A stretch of DNA of 64,000 bases from an uncultured Monoglobus sp. (GCA_947630135.1 CANRGH010000004.1:62001-126000); one strand, 5' to 3'. Counted from the stretch's first letter, positions 44,114 through 54,476 are shown. Numbers and translations: made by a program. Notes: generated from the sequence alone by a model not told the origin.

Positions 44114-44138
44114 AATAATATTTAAAAGAGGTAAAAAT

Positions 44139-44909
44139 ATGTTGCTTGCGATAGATGTTGGAAACACAAACATTGTGGCGGCGCTCTATGACGGAGACGC
44201 ATTTTTGCGAAGCTGGCGCGTCGCCACCGATATTAATAAGGCCAGCGATGAATACGGAATACTGCTGACGCAGCTATTGATGAGCGAGGGCGTTAAGCCC
44301 GACCGGGTCGACGACGTTATGATAGCGTCGGTCGTGCCCACGGTCATGCACTCGCTGACAAACGCCGTAAGACGCTATCTGGGCTGCTCGCCCATGATAG
44401 TCGGGCCGGGGATCAAGACGGGAATGAACATCAAAATGGACAACCCGCGCGAGCTTGGCGCCGACCGCATAGTGAATGCCGTGGCCGCGATAAACAAATA
44501 CAAGCCGCCGCTTATCATAGTCGACTTCGGCACGGCCACGACCTTCTGCGCCATTGACAAAAGCGGCTGCTATGTGGGCGGGGTCATCACCGCAGGAATG
44601 AAGATCTCGATGGACGCGCTGTTTGAGCGCACCGCGAAGCTGCCAAAGGTCGAGATCGTAAAGCCGCCCTCGCCTATCGGCAAAAACACGGTCAACTCGA
44701 TCCAGAGCGGCGCGCTCTACGGCCACGCGGGAATGACCGACAGCATAGCCCGCAGAATAAAGAGCGAGATCGGCGAAGACGCGACGGTCATTGCGACCGG
44801 AGGCCTCGCGAAAATGGTCGCGCGCGAATCGGAGGAAATTGACATTGTTGACAGCATGCTGACTGTTGACGGACTTAAAATATTATACGACAAAAACAAA
44901 GGGGAATAA
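44139..44909 (+). CDS. coaX: Type III pantothenate kinase
   Basis: MLLAIDVGNTNIVAALYDGD; NPRELGADRIVNAVAA; IIVDFGTATTFCAID; GGVITAGM. Confidence 0.95.
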   Translation: MLLAIDVGNTNIVAALYDGDAFLRSWRVATDINKASDEYGILLTQLLMSEGVKPDRVDDVMIASVVPTVMHSLTNAVRRYLGCSPMIVGPGIKTGMNIKMDNPRELGADRIVNAVAAINKYKPPLIIVDFGTATTFCAIDKSGCYVGGVITAGMKISMDALFERTAKLPKVEIVKPPSPIGKNTVNSIQSGALYGHAGMTDSIARRIKSEIGEDATVIATGGLAKMVARESEEIDIVDSMLTVDGLKILYDKNKGE

Positions 44910-44911
44910 AA

Positions 44912-46060
44912 ATGGACTACAACAAACAAGCGCTTAAAATGCACAAGGAACTCAAAGGAAAAATCGAGGTGGCCTCTCGCGCCGCCACCACAAACAAGGA
45001 CGAGCTTTCGATCGCCTACACTCCGGGAGTGGCGGAGCCCTGCCGTGTCATCGCGAAGGACAAAAGCAAGGTCTATGAATACACAAGAAAGGGAAATCTG
45101 GTCGCGGTCGTGACGGACGGCAGCGCGGTCCTCGGGCTCGGCAATATCGGCCCCGAGGCAGGAATGCCCGTTATGGAAGGCAAGTGCGTGCTGTTTAAAA
45201 ACTTTGCCGGCATTGACGCCTTTCCGATCTGCCTTGACACGCAGGACGTTGACGAGATAGTGAGCACCGTCAAGAACATTGCGCCGGGCTTCGGCGGAAT
45301 AAACCTTGAGGACATCGCCGCGCCCCGCTGCTTTGAGGTGGAGCGCAGGCTCAAGGAAGAGCTGGACATACCCGTTTTTCATGACGACCAGCATGGCACC
45401 GCCATTGTGGTGTCCGCGGGAATTATCAACGCGCTCAGAGTCGTGAATAAGAAAATTGAAAATGTGAGCATTGTGATCAACGGCGCGGGCAGCGCGGGGA
45501 TCGCGATCTGCAAAATGCTTATGAACATGGGCGCGAAAAATATCATCTTGGTCGACAAGATCGGCGCGATTTGCGAGGGCATGGACGGGCTCAATCCCGA
45601 GCAGGAAAAAATGTCGAAAATAACAAACAGAGACAAAAAAACCGGCAGCCTCGCCGACGTTATGAAGGGCGCGGACGTGTTTATCGGAGTCTCGGCCCCC
45701 AATATTGTGAGCCCCGAAATGGTCAGCTCCATGGCCGAAAATTCGATAGTTTTCGCAATGGCAAACCCGACGCCCGAGATCATGCCCGACCTCGCCAAGG
45801 CGGCGGGCGCGCGCGTTGTCGGCACCGGCCGCTCCGACTTTCCGAACCAGATCAACAACGTTATCGCGTTTCCGGGAATTTTCCGCGGCGCCCTTGACGC
45901 CAAGGCCAAGGCTATTACCGAGGAAATGAAGATCGCCGCCTGCGGCGCGATCGCCTCGCTCATATCCGACGAGGAGCTCAGCGAGGAATACATAATTCCC
46001 AAAGCGTTTGACCCGAGAATAGCAACCGCGGTCGCCAAAGCAGTGGCGGCGGCATCATAA
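44912..46060 (+). CDS. NAD(P)-dependent malic enzyme
   Basis: LSIAYTPGVAEPCRVIAKD; VTDGSAVLGLGNIGPEAGMPVMEGKCVLFK; FHDDQHGTAIV; INGAGSAGIAICKML. Confidence 0.93.
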   Translation: MDYNKQALKMHKELKGKIEVASRAATTNKDELSIAYTPGVAEPCRVIAKDKSKVYEYTRKGNLVAVVTDGSAVLGLGNIGPEAGMPVMEGKCVLFKNFAGIDAFPICLDTQDVDEIVSTVKNIAPGFGGINLEDIAAPRCFEVERRLKEELDIPVFHDDQHGTAIVVSAGIINALRVVNKKIENVSIVINGAGSAGIAICKMLMNMGAKNIILVDKIGAICEGMDGLNPEQEKMSKITNRDKKTGSLADVMKGADVFIGVSAPNIVSPEMVSSMAENSIVFAMANPTPEIMPDLAKAAGARVVGTGRSDFPNQINNVIAFPGIFRGALDAKAKAITEEMKIAACGAIASLISDEELSEEYIIPKAFDPRIATAVAKAVAAAS

Positions 46061-46067
46061 AAAACGG

Positions 46068-46124
46068 ACGCACACCAAAGAAAGCGGCGGAAGCTGATGC
46101 TTCCGCCGCCGTTTCTTTGGTGAG
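46068..46124 (+). terminator. Terminator after malic enzyme
   Basis: CACCAAAGAAAgCGGCGGAAGC tgat GCTTCCGCCGccgTTTCTTTGGTG. Confidence 0.75.
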
Positions 46125-46224
46125 TTTTTAATTATTTTTAATCATTTTACTTAGTATGCTACAATAATCAAAAAAGACATACTATGACGCCCGCTGACAC
46201 GGGACTTTAAGTACCGCTGACGCT

Positions 46225-46605
46225 TTAACGCTTTGTGCTCTTAAGCGCGTCCGCCTTGCACCTCTCGTACTCAACATTGAGCACGGTCTGAACCGTGTGC
46301 TCGGCCAGCTTGTCCAGCGAATTGTACTTTTGCAGAAGTGAGATAACGCTGTCGTTAATGACCAACGGAACCTCGTAATCAAACACCTGAATATCAAGAG
46401 CCTTGCACATCTTCATAACGGTGTTAAATCCCGTGCCCGAAACGCCATTTTTTAAAGCGCTTACCACAGTCGTCTGCGCAATACCAACACTGAACGCGAA
46501 CTGGCGCACACTGCGGTACTGCTTCTTAATTTCTTGCTTAATAAGCAATGTCAACTCATCCACTGAAACACCTCCTCTTCTAAACCTGTTTCCATTATAA
46601 CACAA
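46225..46605 (-). CDS. XRE-type helix-turn-helix protein 1 (likely GTG start near VSVDELTLL)
   Basis: RSVRQFAFSVGIAQTTVVSALKNGVSGTGFNTVMKMCKALDIQVFD. Confidence 0.75.
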   Translation of the reverse strand: MCYNGNRFRRGGVSVDELTLLIKQEIKKQYRSVRQFAFSVGIAQTTVVSALKNGVSGTGFNTVMKMCKALDIQVFDYEVPLVINDSVISLLQKYNSLDKLAEHTVQTVLNVEYERCKADALKSTKR

Positions 46606-46630
46606 TCACATGCTGTTGTCAATATTCGTA

Positions 46631-46954
46631 TTAAAACTTATTACTTCGTTTATATTCACAATCAAGCACTGCTGAAACAAGCTCCGCGCCGTCCTCGTCA
46701 AGCAGCGAGAACATACAGGCAAGTTCTGTGTCTTTTGCCGATAGGTGTGTATCGGCATTATTGAAAACATCTATGCCCAAACAACCGCAAATCTTCATTA
46801 TCATCGAAAATTTGCTGTTATCCACGCCGTTTTTAACTATGCTGCTCAAAGTTGAATACGGTATTCCCGTTTTTTGAGCAAAAGCGGCAATTGTACCGTA
46901 TTTTTCTTTGATCGCCGCGCCAATTTGTTTATTTAAAGCTATCATAATCTGCAC
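46631..46954 (-). CDS. XRE-type helix-turn-helix protein 2
   Basis: GTIAAFAQKTGIPYSTLSSIVKNGVDNSKFSMIMKICGCLGIDVFN; paralogous to the neighbour. Confidence 0.78.
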   Translation of the reverse strand: MQIMIALNKQIGAAIKEKYGTIAAFAQKTGIPYSTLSSIVKNGVDNSKFSMIMKICGCLGIDVFNNADTHLSAKDTELACMFSLLDEDGAELVSAVLDCEYKRSNKF

Positions 46955-47041
46955 CTACCGATTTTTCGTATACGATAAGTTTAGCAAATTATGTACTATT
47001 TGTCAACAGTTTTGGGGTGAAATTTTTTCTTTTTGCTTATT

Positions 47042-48478
47042 TTACGACTCCGTCACATACACGCGAGTGCCGAGCGGAACGTACTTAGACATCCAGTTTA
47101 TATACTTTGCCTGACAGCGCACGCAGCCCAGCGACAGCTTAACGCCGACGTTGTTGTTGTAAGGCGTTCCGTCATAGCGGAGCAATGTCGAGTGCAGAGC
47201 GTAGTTTCCGTAGAATATCATGACCGGACCCACATAGTAATGCTCATACGGCCACATGTCCTGCGCCTGGGAATATTCAAAAGAGCCCGTTATGGTCTCA
47301 CTTGACGGCGCGCCTATGCCGACCGTGAAGTCCTTGAGCCGCTTCCAATTGCCCTTTGAGCCCTCAAAGACCGTGCATCTGAATTTCTGCTTATTCACCC
47401 AGATAAGATAATCGGTCGAGCTTCCCTCGCCGCTTTCGTTGATCCTTTTCTCAAGGGCGGCTATCGCCTCAAGAGCCATGGGCGACTTGGTAAGATGAAT
47501 GTCAATATACTCGCCCGAGTCAAAATACTCAAGGGTGCTGCCGAAGCTTTCCACAAACGGGCGGAGCTCGATATAAGTCAGGCTGTTTATGTTCTTGACC
47601 GGAACATTGAGCTGCTTATCCTCGCCAAACACCGTTATGTAGCTGAACCCGATGTTCACGAGCATCTCGTTGTCGCCGGTCTTTACCTTAACGCTGTCAT
47701 ACTCGGGAAAATATGTGCAGTCGGATATTCCTATCGCCTCTGCGACCTCCGAAAGCGGAGCGATTATCGACGAGCCGTCAAAAATCGCGGGCGACGAGAG
47801 AGCAACATATTTGCCGTCGACATAAATATTTATGTCGTCCTGCGTCCTTATATGGAGTGTCATATCGGCGCTGCTTGAAACCGTTCCGTCCGCCTCATTG
47901 ACATATGTGTAAAGCGGAAGCTTCTCGTCAAGCGGCAGCGGATAATTATCGGTATAATAATCAATAGAGTCGACCCCGGAAACCTCAAGATAATACATAG
48001 TTCCCACCGGGGCGGCAGGCAGATCGTAGGTGAGGCTGAAGCTGTCGGTGCCTCCTATGTAGACTGTGTGGGAGCCGAGCAACTCGCCCGCGGCGGAATA
48101 TATATTGAACACCGCACTGTCGTATCTGGGCCAGCCGTCCAAAACACAATTGAAATTCAAAGTATAGTTCGTAACCTTACTTGCGTTCTCAACGGGAGCA
48201 GGGGCCTCGGGAACGGCTGTCGGTTCTTCCGCGATCTCGGAAATTTCCGGCGCTTCCGAGGCGAGAGGAATTTCTTCCGCCTCAGCGCCGCCTTCCGCAA
48301 GCGGAATTTCCTGCGGCGCGGCACCGTCGTCGGGCAACTCGATAACTTCGGGCGCGGCGGTCTCAACCGCAGCGGAACCCGAATTTTCATTCTCAATCTC
48401 GTCTGCGAAAACCGCGGCGCCGCCACACGCGCTTATCAGCATGCCGGCCGCGCAGATCGCCGCCAAAAACTTTTTCAT
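47042..48478 (-). CDS. L,D-transpeptidase (YkuD) with copper-amine-oxidase-like stalk domain, secreted
   Basis: Signal peptide MKKFLAAICAAGMLISACGGAAVFA; YGNYALHSTLLRYDGT..LSLGCVRCQAKYINWMSKYVPLGTRVYV. Confidence 0.87.
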   Translation of the reverse strand: MKKFLAAICAAGMLISACGGAAVFADEIENENSGSAAVETAAPEVIELPDDGAAPQEIPLAEGGAEAEEIPLASEAPEISEIAEEPTAVPEAPAPVENASKVTNYTLNFNCVLDGWPRYDSAVFNIYSAAGELLGSHTVYIGGTDSFSLTYDLPAAPVGTMYYLEVSGVDSIDYYTDNYPLPLDEKLPLYTYVNEADGTVSSSADMTLHIRTQDDINIYVDGKYVALSSPAIFDGSSIIAPLSEVAEAIGISDCTYFPEYDSVKVKTGDNEMLVNIGFSYITVFGEDKQLNVPVKNINSLTYIELRPFVESFGSTLEYFDSGEYIDIHLTKSPMALEAIAALEKRINESGEGSSTDYLIWVNKQKFRCTVFEGSKGNWKRLKDFTVGIGAPSSETITGSFEYSQAQDMWPYEHYYVGPVMIFYGNYALHSTLLRYDGTPYNNNVGVKLSLGCVRCQAKYINWMSKYVPLGTRVYVTES

Positions 48479-48646
48479 ATCATTACCCTCCGAATACACG
48501 AGCGCCGTTATTCATCACAACTACCAAATCAATTGATCAATTTTGTTGATCAACACTTGTATTATACATCTATTATATAACACATGCAAATTATTGTCAA
48601 CAAAAATTTGTTATATTGTTAACAATTTTGACATTTTATTTTCGTG

Positions 48647-49606
48647 TCACTTGCAGGTAAAGGCCGTCCACTCGTCTGAACGCTTTTCGTTTATTATTTC
48701 AAGGCCCGATTTTTCAAGCGCTTTGCTTACCTCGGCGGCGCGCTCGTTTATAATTCCGGAGCAGACAAACACCGCGCCGTCCTTCATAAATCCGCGAACA
48801 TGGGGCGCGAGCGCGATTATCACATCGGCCACAATATTTGCCGCGACCAAGTCATATTTCCCGAAACGGGCGCGGACCGACTGGCTTGAAATTATATCGC
48901 CGCAGAACACGTCAAGACGCTCGCGGCCCAATCCGTTGAGCTCAAGATTTGAGTGCGCGACGTCAACCGCCGCCGGGTCTATGTCAACCGCGTCGCAATG
49001 CGCGGCGCCCAGCAGCAGCGCGATTATTGACAAAATTCCGCTGCCGCAGCCGAGGTCAAGCATCAGATCGCCCGGCTTAATATGCTTTTCGATTTCCTCA
49101 ATGCAAAATCTGGTGCTGTCATGCGAGCCGGTGCCGAAAGTCATTCCGGGGTTCACACGGAACACGACGCGCTCGGTCTTGCCTTCAAGCGGCAGCCACT
49201 CGGGCTGAACAAGCACTTTTTCGCCGATCTCAAGCGGCTTGAAATACTGTTTCCAATTTTCCGTCCAGTCCTCGTCCTTCACCCGCGCCGTAACTATTTT
49301 AAGAACGCCGAACTTTCCCTCGGCGTCGGCGCTTTTCATTTCGGATATCGACTTTTCTATTTCGGACAAGGTCAAAAGACCGTCACTGTCATCCGCGACA
49401 TAGGCGGTTATTTTTGTGTCGGCCGTTTTGAGCTTTTCAAGCTCCTCGTCAACATAGTCCCAATATTTTTTATTGTTTTCAAGGAATTTCTTAAAATCGT
49501 CCTTGTCGGAGATCTCAACCCCGGTTATGCCCAGATCGCCGAGCGCCGAGCAAACCGGATCGATCCCCGCGGACGTTGTGATGATATTAATTTTGATCCA
49601 GTTCAT
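48647..49606 (-). CDS. prmA: Ribosomal protein L11 methyltransferase
   Basis: NPGMTFGTGSHDSTRFCIEEIEKHIKPGDLMLDLGCGSGILSIIALLLGA. Confidence 0.93.
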   Translation of the reverse strand: MNWIKINIITTSAGIDPVCSALGDLGITGVEISDKDDFKKFLENNKKYWDYVDEELEKLKTADTKITAYVADDSDGLLTLSEIEKSISEMKSADAEGKFGVLKIVTARVKDEDWTENWKQYFKPLEIGEKVLVQPEWLPLEGKTERVVFRVNPGMTFGTGSHDSTRFCIEEIEKHIKPGDLMLDLGCGSGILSIIALLLGAAHCDAVDIDPAAVDVAHSNLELNGLGRERLDVFCGDIISSQSVRARFGKYDLVAANIVADVIIALAPHVRGFMKDGAVFVCSGIINERAAEVSKALEKSGLEIINEKRSDEWTAFTCK

Positions 49607-49636
49607 TTATTATGTAATTAATTTTTTCTGTTTTCG

Positions 49637-50010
49637 CGGGCGGATAATATCCGCCCCTACAACTATTTCACATTTCTGGGTTATCTCCCGCAAAGCGCCA
49701 GCGAAGCGCACTTTGCGGGAAGGCTGAGCAACCGCCTGTAAAGCGAAGCTTCCGCCGCTTGCGGCGGAACGAGCCAGAAGGCTGTTATTCAGGGCTCCCG
49801 CAAAGCGCCAACGCAGTGCGCTTTGTGGGAAAGCGGCGGAAACCCGAAGCGGGTGAGTGCTGCCGCTTGCGGCAGCATGAATAAGTGTAGGGATTTCCCA
49901 ATCAGGGCTCCCGCAAAGCGCCAGCGAAGCGCGCTTTGTGGGAAGGCTGAGCAACCGCCTGTAAAGCGAAGCTTCCGCCGCCTGCGGCGGAACGAGCCAG
50001 AAGGCGCGTT
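49637..50010. repeat. Tandem array of three ~112-bp hairpin-bearing units plus one GGGCGGATAATATCCGCCC palindrome
   Basis: Units begin CTCCCGCAAAGCGCCA near 49687, 49796 and 49909; units 1 and 3 nearly identical. Confidence 0.85.
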
Positions 50011-50012
50011 GC

Positions 50013-50357
50013 TCAGCCGGGGGGCCACTGCAGGTATCTGCCGGCCAGCAGATGGAAATGCAGATGTCCCACGGTCTGGCCTCCGTCCTCGCCGCAGTTG
50101 TTCACAATTCTGTAACCCTTCTCGGCAAAGCCGCGCTCGGCCGCGATTTTAGCCGCGGCCTCGAAAACCTTTCCGACAACCGCCGAGTTTTCGGAATTGA
50201 TCTCGTTGGTTGAGCTCAGGTGATTTTTCGGCACGATTACAATGTGCTCCGGCGCCTGAGGCGCGATATCCAAAAACGCGTAAACGCTGTCGTCCTCATA
50301 CACCTTTGTGGACGGGACCTCGCCCGCCACTATTTTGCAAAATAAGCAATCAGACAT
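50013..50357 (-). CDS. HIT family (HinT-like) protein
   Basis: CLFCKIVAGEVPSTKVYEDDSVYAFLDIAPQAPEHIVIVPKNH; GQTVGHLHFHLLAGR. Confidence 0.95.
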   Translation of the reverse strand: MSDCLFCKIVAGEVPSTKVYEDDSVYAFLDIAPQAPEHIVIVPKNHLSSTNEINSENSAVVGKVFEAAAKIAAERGFAEKGYRIVNNCGEDGGQTVGHLHFHLLAGRYLQWPPG

Positions 50358-50359
50358 AA

Positions 50360-53002
50360 TTATTTCTCCTTTTTTATGTGCTTTTCAAGTATGCTTCTGA
50401 CGTTTTTCAGGGCTTCCTCGACCTTTTCGGGCAGGCGGCCTCCGGCCTGAGCGCTGTCGGGCCTTCCGCCTCCGCCTCCGCCGAGCTCCTTGGCGACCTC
50501 GGAAATTACCTTTCCGGCGTGGGCGCCCTTCTCCATAGCTTCTTTTGTGGTCATTGAGATAAGGTTGACCTTCTCGCCCGCCTTCGAGGCCAGAACTATC
50601 AGCGAATTAGGCAGCTTGGCCTTGAGGTTGTCACCGATCTCGCGCATGGTGTTCATATCGACTCCGTCGTCAAGCACCTGCGTCACGATCTTAATTCCGT
50701 CAACCTCCTCGGCGCCCTCCAAAGCGTCTCCGAGGCTGTTTCTGGCAAGCTTGCTCTTTAAGCTTTCGATCTCGTGCTTCTGGTCGCGGAGCTCGTTCAT
50801 CACGCTCTCGGCGCGGCTGAGCACATCTGCCTGGCTCGTCTTCAAAGCCTTTGACACATCATAAAGCAGCAGCGACTGGTTGCGGCACAGCTCAATGACG
50901 TTATGTCCTGTGGTTCCCTCTATGCGTCTGACGCCCGCCGAAACTCCCGACTCGCTGAGTATCCTCATAATACCGAGGTTTCCGGTGTTGGCCGCGTGGG
51001 TTCCTCCGCACAGCTCGATGCTGAAATCGCCCATGCGCACCACGCGCACGCGCTTGCCGTATTTCTCGCTGAACAGCGCCATCGCGCCCATTGTTCTGGC
51101 GTTGGCGATATCCTCCTCAAAGCACTCTATTTTGATACACTCCATTATTTTGTCATTGACAATGGTTCCGACCTTGAGCTGCTCGTCGATCGTCATCGCC
51201 TGGAAATGCGAAAAGTCGAAGCGGAACCTGTGCTCATCGACATATGAGCCCGCCTGAGCGACATGCTTGCCCAGAACCTGCCTTAATGCCGCCTGAAGCA
51301 GATGCACCGCCGAGTGGTTGCGCATAATGGCCCTGCGGCGCTCGGCGTCAACGCTGACGCTGACCGTCTCGCCGACCGAGATCTCGCCGTTCTGGACAAC
51401 GCAGTGATGATGGAACTTTCCGTTCTTTTTGGTCACGTCCTTAACACGGACCGAAGCGGCGTCGGTGTTTATATATCCGCTGTCGCCGACCTGACCGCCG
51501 CTCTCGGCGTAAAGCACCGAGCGGTCAAGCACGATAACGACCTCGTCGCCCTCGTCCGCCTTGTCAACTCTTTGATCTCCCTTGGCGATCGCCATGATCT
51601 TTGACTTGCCGTTGAATTTTTGATAGCCCTCAAAAATCGTGGCGTCTTTTATGTCGATAAATATATCGTCCTCCCACGCGGTGTCGTCATTATTGCCGCG
51701 GGCGGTCTTTGATGTCGCGCGCTGCTTGTTGAGCAGCTCCTTGAACAGCGTCTCGGCGACCACAAAGCCGTTCTCGCCCATGATCTCGCGGGTGAGGTCG
51801 ATCGGAAATCCGTATGTGTCATAGAGCTTGAAGGCCTTCTCGCCGTCCAGCTCGCTTATGCCGCTTTCCTTCATGTCGGCGATATAGCTTCTGATTATCT
51901 GCATACCCTGGTCGATCGTGTTGTTGAAACGCTCTTCCTCACTCTTGATAACGCTCTCGATATACTCAAAATTGGTGTCAAGCTCGGGATAGGCGCTCAT
52001 TGACTCGTCGGCGACAACTCTCGCCAGTTTATAGAGGAACGTTCCCTTTATTCCGAGCAGTCTGCCGTGGCGCGCGGCTCTGCGGAGCAGTCTGCGCAGC
52101 ACATAACCTCTGCCCTCGTTTGAGGGAAGCACGCCGTCGGCCGTCATGAACACGGTGCTGCGGATATGGTCAGTGATAACTCTGAGCGACGTGTCGGCAT
52201 GCTTGTCCTCGCCGTAGGTCACTCCGGCCATTTCGGCCGCCGCGTCGAGCACGCGCCTTATGGTGTCGACCTCAAAGATCGAGGTCGTGCCCTGCATGAT
52301 GCAGGCTATTCTCTCAAGGCCCATGCCGGTGTCGATGTTCGGATGAGCCAGCTTGTTGTATGTGCCGTTCTCGTCCTTGTCGAACTGAGTGAACACCAAA
52401 TTCCAGAACTCGACGTATCTGTCACAGTCGCAGCCGACCGCGCAGTCGGGGCTGCCGCAGCCGTATTCCTCGCCGCGGTCATAATATATCTCGGAGCAGG
52501 GACCGCAGGGGCCTGTGCCTATCTCCCAGAAATTGTCGTCCTTGCCGAGATGAACTATCCTGTCCTTTGAGACTCCCACATGGTTGACCCAGATATCCTC
52601 CGCCTCATAGTCATCCTCATAAACGCTGACCCAAAGGCGGTCCTTGGGAATCTCCAGAACCTCGGTGATAAACTCCCACGCCCATTTGGTGGCGTCCATC
52701 TTGAAGTAATCGCCGAACGAGAAATTGCCCAGCATCTCAAAAAACGTGCCGTGGCGCGAGGTGAGGCCCACCTGCTCGATATCCGGGGTCCTTATGCACT
52801 TCTGGCAGGTTGTCACGCGCTTGGCGGGCGGGACCTCCTTGCCGGTGAAGTAGGGCTTAAGCGGCGCCATGCCCGCGTTGATAAGCAGCAGGCTCGCGTC
52901 GTTCTGCGGCACCAGCGGGAACGACGGCAGGCGCAGATGACCCTTGCTCTCAAAAAAGCTCAAAAACTTTTCACGTATTTCGTTTAATCCTAATTTTTCC
53001 AT
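50360..53002 (-). CDS. alaS: Alanyl-tRNA synthetase
   Basis: LNEIREKFLSFFESKGHLRLPSFPLVPQNDASLLLINAGMAPLKPYFTG; HSAVHLLQAALRQVLG; LCGGTHAANTG. Confidence 0.97.
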   Translation of the reverse strand: MEKLGLNEIREKFLSFFESKGHLRLPSFPLVPQNDASLLLINAGMAPLKPYFTGKEVPPAKRVTTCQKCIRTPDIEQVGLTSRHGTFFEMLGNFSFGDYFKMDATKWAWEFITEVLEIPKDRLWVSVYEDDYEAEDIWVNHVGVSKDRIVHLGKDDNFWEIGTGPCGPCSEIYYDRGEEYGCGSPDCAVGCDCDRYVEFWNLVFTQFDKDENGTYNKLAHPNIDTGMGLERIACIMQGTTSIFEVDTIRRVLDAAAEMAGVTYGEDKHADTSLRVITDHIRSTVFMTADGVLPSNEGRGYVLRRLLRRAARHGRLLGIKGTFLYKLARVVADESMSAYPELDTNFEYIESVIKSEEERFNNTIDQGMQIIRSYIADMKESGISELDGEKAFKLYDTYGFPIDLTREIMGENGFVVAETLFKELLNKQRATSKTARGNNDDTAWEDDIFIDIKDATIFEGYQKFNGKSKIMAIAKGDQRVDKADEGDEVVIVLDRSVLYAESGGQVGDSGYINTDAASVRVKDVTKKNGKFHHHCVVQNGEISVGETVSVSVDAERRRAIMRNHSAVHLLQAALRQVLGKHVAQAGSYVDEHRFRFDFSHFQAMTIDEQLKVGTIVNDKIMECIKIECFEEDIANARTMGAMALFSEKYGKRVRVVRMGDFSIELCGGTHAANTGNLGIMRILSESGVSAGVRRIEGTTGHNVIELCRNQSLLLYDVSKALKTSQADVLSRAESVMNELRDQKHEIESLKSKLARNSLGDALEGAEEVDGIKIVTQVLDDGVDMNTMREIGDNLKAKLPNSLIVLASKAGEKVNLISMTTKEAMEKGAHAGKVISEVAKELGGGGGGRPDSAQAGGRLPEKVEEALKNVRSILEKHIKKEK

Positions 53003-53052
53003 TTTATCTACCTCTTGCTTCAAATAATAAATTTCACTAAATAAATATTATA

Positions 53053-53598
53053 TCAATCTTGGCCGTTTTCGTCAAGTGTTTTGCAAATATACTTATATAT
53101 TTCGGCGGCGTTTTTCTTGAGCAGCCGCGCCGTTCTGCCCGCCTGTACCCTATTGCCCGCGTCGATCTTGAGCTCAAGCATGGGCTCGCCCCTGTCGAGC
53201 ATGGTAAGAGCTGCCATATATCGCCCCTCTCCAAGCGGTTCGGTCACGGCGGTGATGCTGTTGGGGTTCGTTTTCTCGTCAAATTCCTCGCGGCTCGCCA
53301 CCGACCTTATGCGCGCCCTTATGCTGGGCGGCACCCTTCCGCTGAAAAATCCGTCGGCGTCCACGCCCTTTCCGGTCAGCCTGACACATTCCTCGTCGCG
53401 GTAATACACCCTGTCGATAAACCCGTCCTCGATGAGCTCGCTGAGCATTATCGTCAGGTCAAAATAACTCATAACGTTCTCGTCCCACGTCATAAGCTCG
53501 GTTATTCTCGTCAGCGACAAAGGGTGCGGATACTGCCTCAGAGCATAGAGGATCGCAAATTTCATTTCGTCTTTTTCCAGAAACATACTTATCTCCAA
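53053..53598 (-). CDS. DUF4364 family protein
   Basis: MKFAILYALRQYPHPLSLTRITELM..YFDLTIMLSELIEDGFI. Confidence 0.82.
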   Translation of the reverse strand: MEISMFLEKDEMKFAILYALRQYPHPLSLTRITELMTWDENVMSYFDLTIMLSELIEDGFIDRVYYRDEECVRLTGKGVDADGFFSGRVPPSIRARIRSVASREEFDEKTNPNSITAVTEPLGEGRYMAALTMLDRGEPMLELKIDAGNRVQAGRTARLLKKNAAEIYKYICKTLDENGQD

Positions 53599-53609
53599 AC
53601 AATTAAATT

Positions 53610-54476
53610 TTATTTTTCATATTCGGTATAGGGCTTTTTGTGCTTAAAATATATTCCCACAAGGCCCAGACCCGCGTGGGAAGTGATTACCGGGCCGATC
53701 TTGTAGTGAGTGATCTTTTTGGGCTTCACGCGCTCGCGCAGCAGGTTCTCGACGATCTCCACCTTGTCGGGCGCGTCGGTGTCCATAATGATAACTTCGT
53801 TTTCCTGCGGATTTTCCATTCTCTCCTCGGCATATCCCACAAGGCTCGCCATGGCCTTTTTGAGCCCGCGGACCTTTCGGCAGGCCTCAACAAGGCCGTC
53901 CGTGATCATAAGTATCGGCTTAATGTCGAGCAGGGCGCTGATCGCCATGGTCGTGGCCTTGATCCTGCCGCCCTTTTTGAGGAACGTCAGATCGTCAACC
54001 ACAAAATACGCCGTATCGCGCTTGTATGTCGTCTCGAGGTAATCGACGACCTCATCCTTTGAGGCCCCGGCGGCCGCCATTTCGGCCGCGTCAAGCACCG
54101 GCTTGCCGATCGCCATGGTATACATTTCGGAATTTACGATCGTGATGTCAAAGCCCTCGTCCTTGAGACTGTCGGCGATCATGTGCGCGGTGTTGTTAAT
54201 GCCGCTGCCGTTCGCGGAGATCGAGATATATATTATCCGGTTCTCTTTGCCTATTTCGCGGAACATGGCCTCCATATCCTCGGGCGACATCTGGCTGGTT
54301 GTCGGAACATTCTCGCTGCTCTCCACCATTTTATAAAACTCGTCCGCGTCAAAATCGCCGCCCGCTGTTATGCTTTTGCCGTCTAAGTTTACCGTAAACG
54401 GAAGCACGCTAATATCGTATTTTTTCAGAAGCTCAACGGGTATGTCCGCCCCTCTGTCAATCATTAATTTGATCAT
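53610..54476 (-). CDS. DegV family (fatty-acid-binding) protein
   Basis: DRGADIPVELLKKYDISVLPFTVNLDGKSI; TTSQMSPEDM; ITSHAGLGLVGIYFK. Confidence 0.92.
   Translation of the reverse strand: MIKLMIDRGADIPVELLKKYDISVLPFTVNLDGKSITAGGDFDADEFYKMVESSENVPTTSQMSPEDMEAMFREIGKENRIIYISISANGSGINNTAHMIADSLKDEGFDITIVNSEMYTMAIGKPVLDAAEMAAAGASKDEVVDYLETTYKRDTAYFVVDDLTFLKKGGRIKATTMAISALLDIKPILMITDGLVEACRKVRGLKKAMASLVGYAEERMENPQENEVIIMDTDAPDKVEIVENLLRERVKPKKITHYKIGPVITSHAGLGLVGIYFKHKKPYTEYEK

Noticed and set aside
49687-50010. Possible CRISPR array
   Set aside because: Units are ~112 bp with internal hairpins and no unique uniform spacers; no cas genes in the window.
53003-53052. T-box upstream of alaS
   Set aside because: Intergenic distance to the DUF4364 gene is about 50 nt and no AGGGTGG-like T-box sequence is present.
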